Below, piece by piece: positions 6,679 to 6,846 of a stretch of DNA of 6,846 bases; within the stretch, counting starts at the first letter, position 1; each line of letters starts with the position of its first letter. Under the pieces are notes generated by a model. It had not been told where the DNA came from and made no database searches. It saw only the letters and a list, made by a program, of their open reading frames with translations. The stretch is from contig FR894014.1 of the NCBI GenBank assembly GCA_000434115.1, positions 24,303-31,148 on the forward strand, given 5' to 3'. The position numbers and the translations under genes were made by a program. The stretch comes from Roseburia sp. CAG:309. Its GTDB lineage: Bacteria > Bacillota > Clostridia > Lachnospirales > Lachnospiraceae.

Positions 6679-6840
6679 ACTCCCGGCACGCACAGACAGC
6701 GGCGCAGTCCGCTCGCGATAAAGGAGGCAAGCTCTATGACCAGACTGAGGCGTGTGGTCTGGAGCAGCATCTGCCCTCCGAAACCGGAGAGATTGACGAT
6801 GCCTGTGATACACAGGTCGCCGACGGCAGGGAGTTTTTTT
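6679..6840 (+). ncRNA. Candidate structured RNA or structured 3' UTR downstream of recR (unidentified)
   Basis: ACTCCC (6679-6684) can pair with GGGAGT (6829-6834), closing a ~156-nt segment directly followed by seven Ts. Inside are perfect non-overlapping hairpins: AGCGG/CCGCT (6698-6713), CCAGAC/GTCTGG (6740-6762), GCAG/CTGC with a 3-nt loop (6764-6774), CTCCG-AAAC-CGGAG (6776-6789), CCTGTG-ATA-CACAGG (6802-6816) and GCC-GAC-GGC (6819-6827). The segment is richer in GC than the preceding genes. I could not match it to SRP RNA, RNase P, tmRNA, 6S RNA, a tRNA or a riboswitch I know. GC-rich sequence yields short hairpins by chance, and one reading frame here has coding-like composition, so this stays a candidate. 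Confidence 0.3.
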
Positions 6841-6846
6841 GCTACG
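6736..6846 (+). CDS. Possible start of a further gene, truncated by the window end
   Basis: AAAGGAGG at 6720-6727 sits 8 nt before an ATG, an excellent initiation signal by spacing and sequence, and the frame stays open for 37 codons to the edge. The predicted peptide is basic (it starts MTRLRRVVW) and resembles nothing I recognise. Against it, by hand count the second codon position in this frame is GC-rich and the first is GC-poor, the reverse of normal coding, and the segment overlaps the hairpin-rich region. The purine-rich motif may instead be part of an RNA fold. Confidence 0.2.
   Translation, partial: MTRLRRVVWSSICPPKPERLTMPVIHRSPTAGSFFAT
6829..6840 (+). terminator. Possible intrinsic terminator U-run after recR
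   Basis: GGGAGT followed directly by Ts (seven in total at 6834-6840). The only good partner for the GGGAGT arm is ACTCCC at 6679-6684, far upstream; the nearest local hairpins end 6 to 17 nt before the T-run. It is therefore not a textbook local terminator, but it is the only terminator-like signal after the four-gene set. Confidence 0.3.

Noticed and set aside
6473..6730. Minus-strand open frame overlapping the 3' half of recR
   Set aside because: It is antisense to a complete, conserved recR, has no convincing ribosome binding site, and its peptide has no recognisable domain.
6678..6846. SRP RNA, tRNA, tmRNA, RNase P or hammerhead ribozyme at the right end
   Set aside because: The SRP GGAAG/AGCAGC loop motifs, tRNA GTTCRA arm, RNase P core boxes and hammerhead CTGANGA core were looked for and are absent. 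A lone CGAAAC in the 6776-6789 hairpin and CTGAGG at 6745-6750 are not enough.

Overview
The window looks like a chromosomal segment of a low-to-moderate GC, motile Clostridia, most likely Lachnospiraceae or a close relative. This rests on the dnaX-ybaB-recR order typical of Firmicutes, strong GGAGG-type ribosome binding sites, the style of the chemoreceptor and the mixed-type phosphofructokinase. The assignment is inferred from protein character and gene order only; no search was run. All supported genes lie on the + strand, and nothing in 1-6677 looks like a mobile element, CRISPR array, tRNA or rRNA.

Signalling half (1-2966): the 3' part of a membrane-anchored HAMP-GGDEF diguanylate cyclase enters from the left edge and stops at 759. 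After a 128-nt AT-rich gap comes a complete methyl-accepting chemotaxis protein (888-2966). The gap holds a candidate promoter and an 8-bp stem-loop. The two proteins share a layout (extracytoplasmic or membrane part, HAMP, output domain) but use different outputs: c-di-GMP synthesis versus control of CheA.

Housekeeping half (3045-6677): a tightly packed set of four genes follows. They are a 6-phosphofructokinase (PFK), dnaX (DNA polymerase III tau/gamma), a YbaB/EbfC nucleoid-associated protein and recR. Gaps are 20 nt and 23 nt, and ybaB and recR overlap by 1 nt (TAATG), so they are probably one transcript. dnaX-ybaB-recR is the classic replication/recombinational-repair cluster; the glycolytic gene in front is the unusual partner.

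Right end (6678-6846): this is the least explained part. It is visibly richer in GC than the genes before it. It contains several perfect short hairpins, a 6-bp stem that pairs the two ends of a ~156-nt segment, and a run of seven Ts, which together look like a structured RNA with a terminator. It also holds a strong Shine-Dalgarno with an ATG whose frame runs off the window. Separately, the recR frame stays open for 56 codons beyond the recR stop. These readings compete, and the window ends too early to decide between them.
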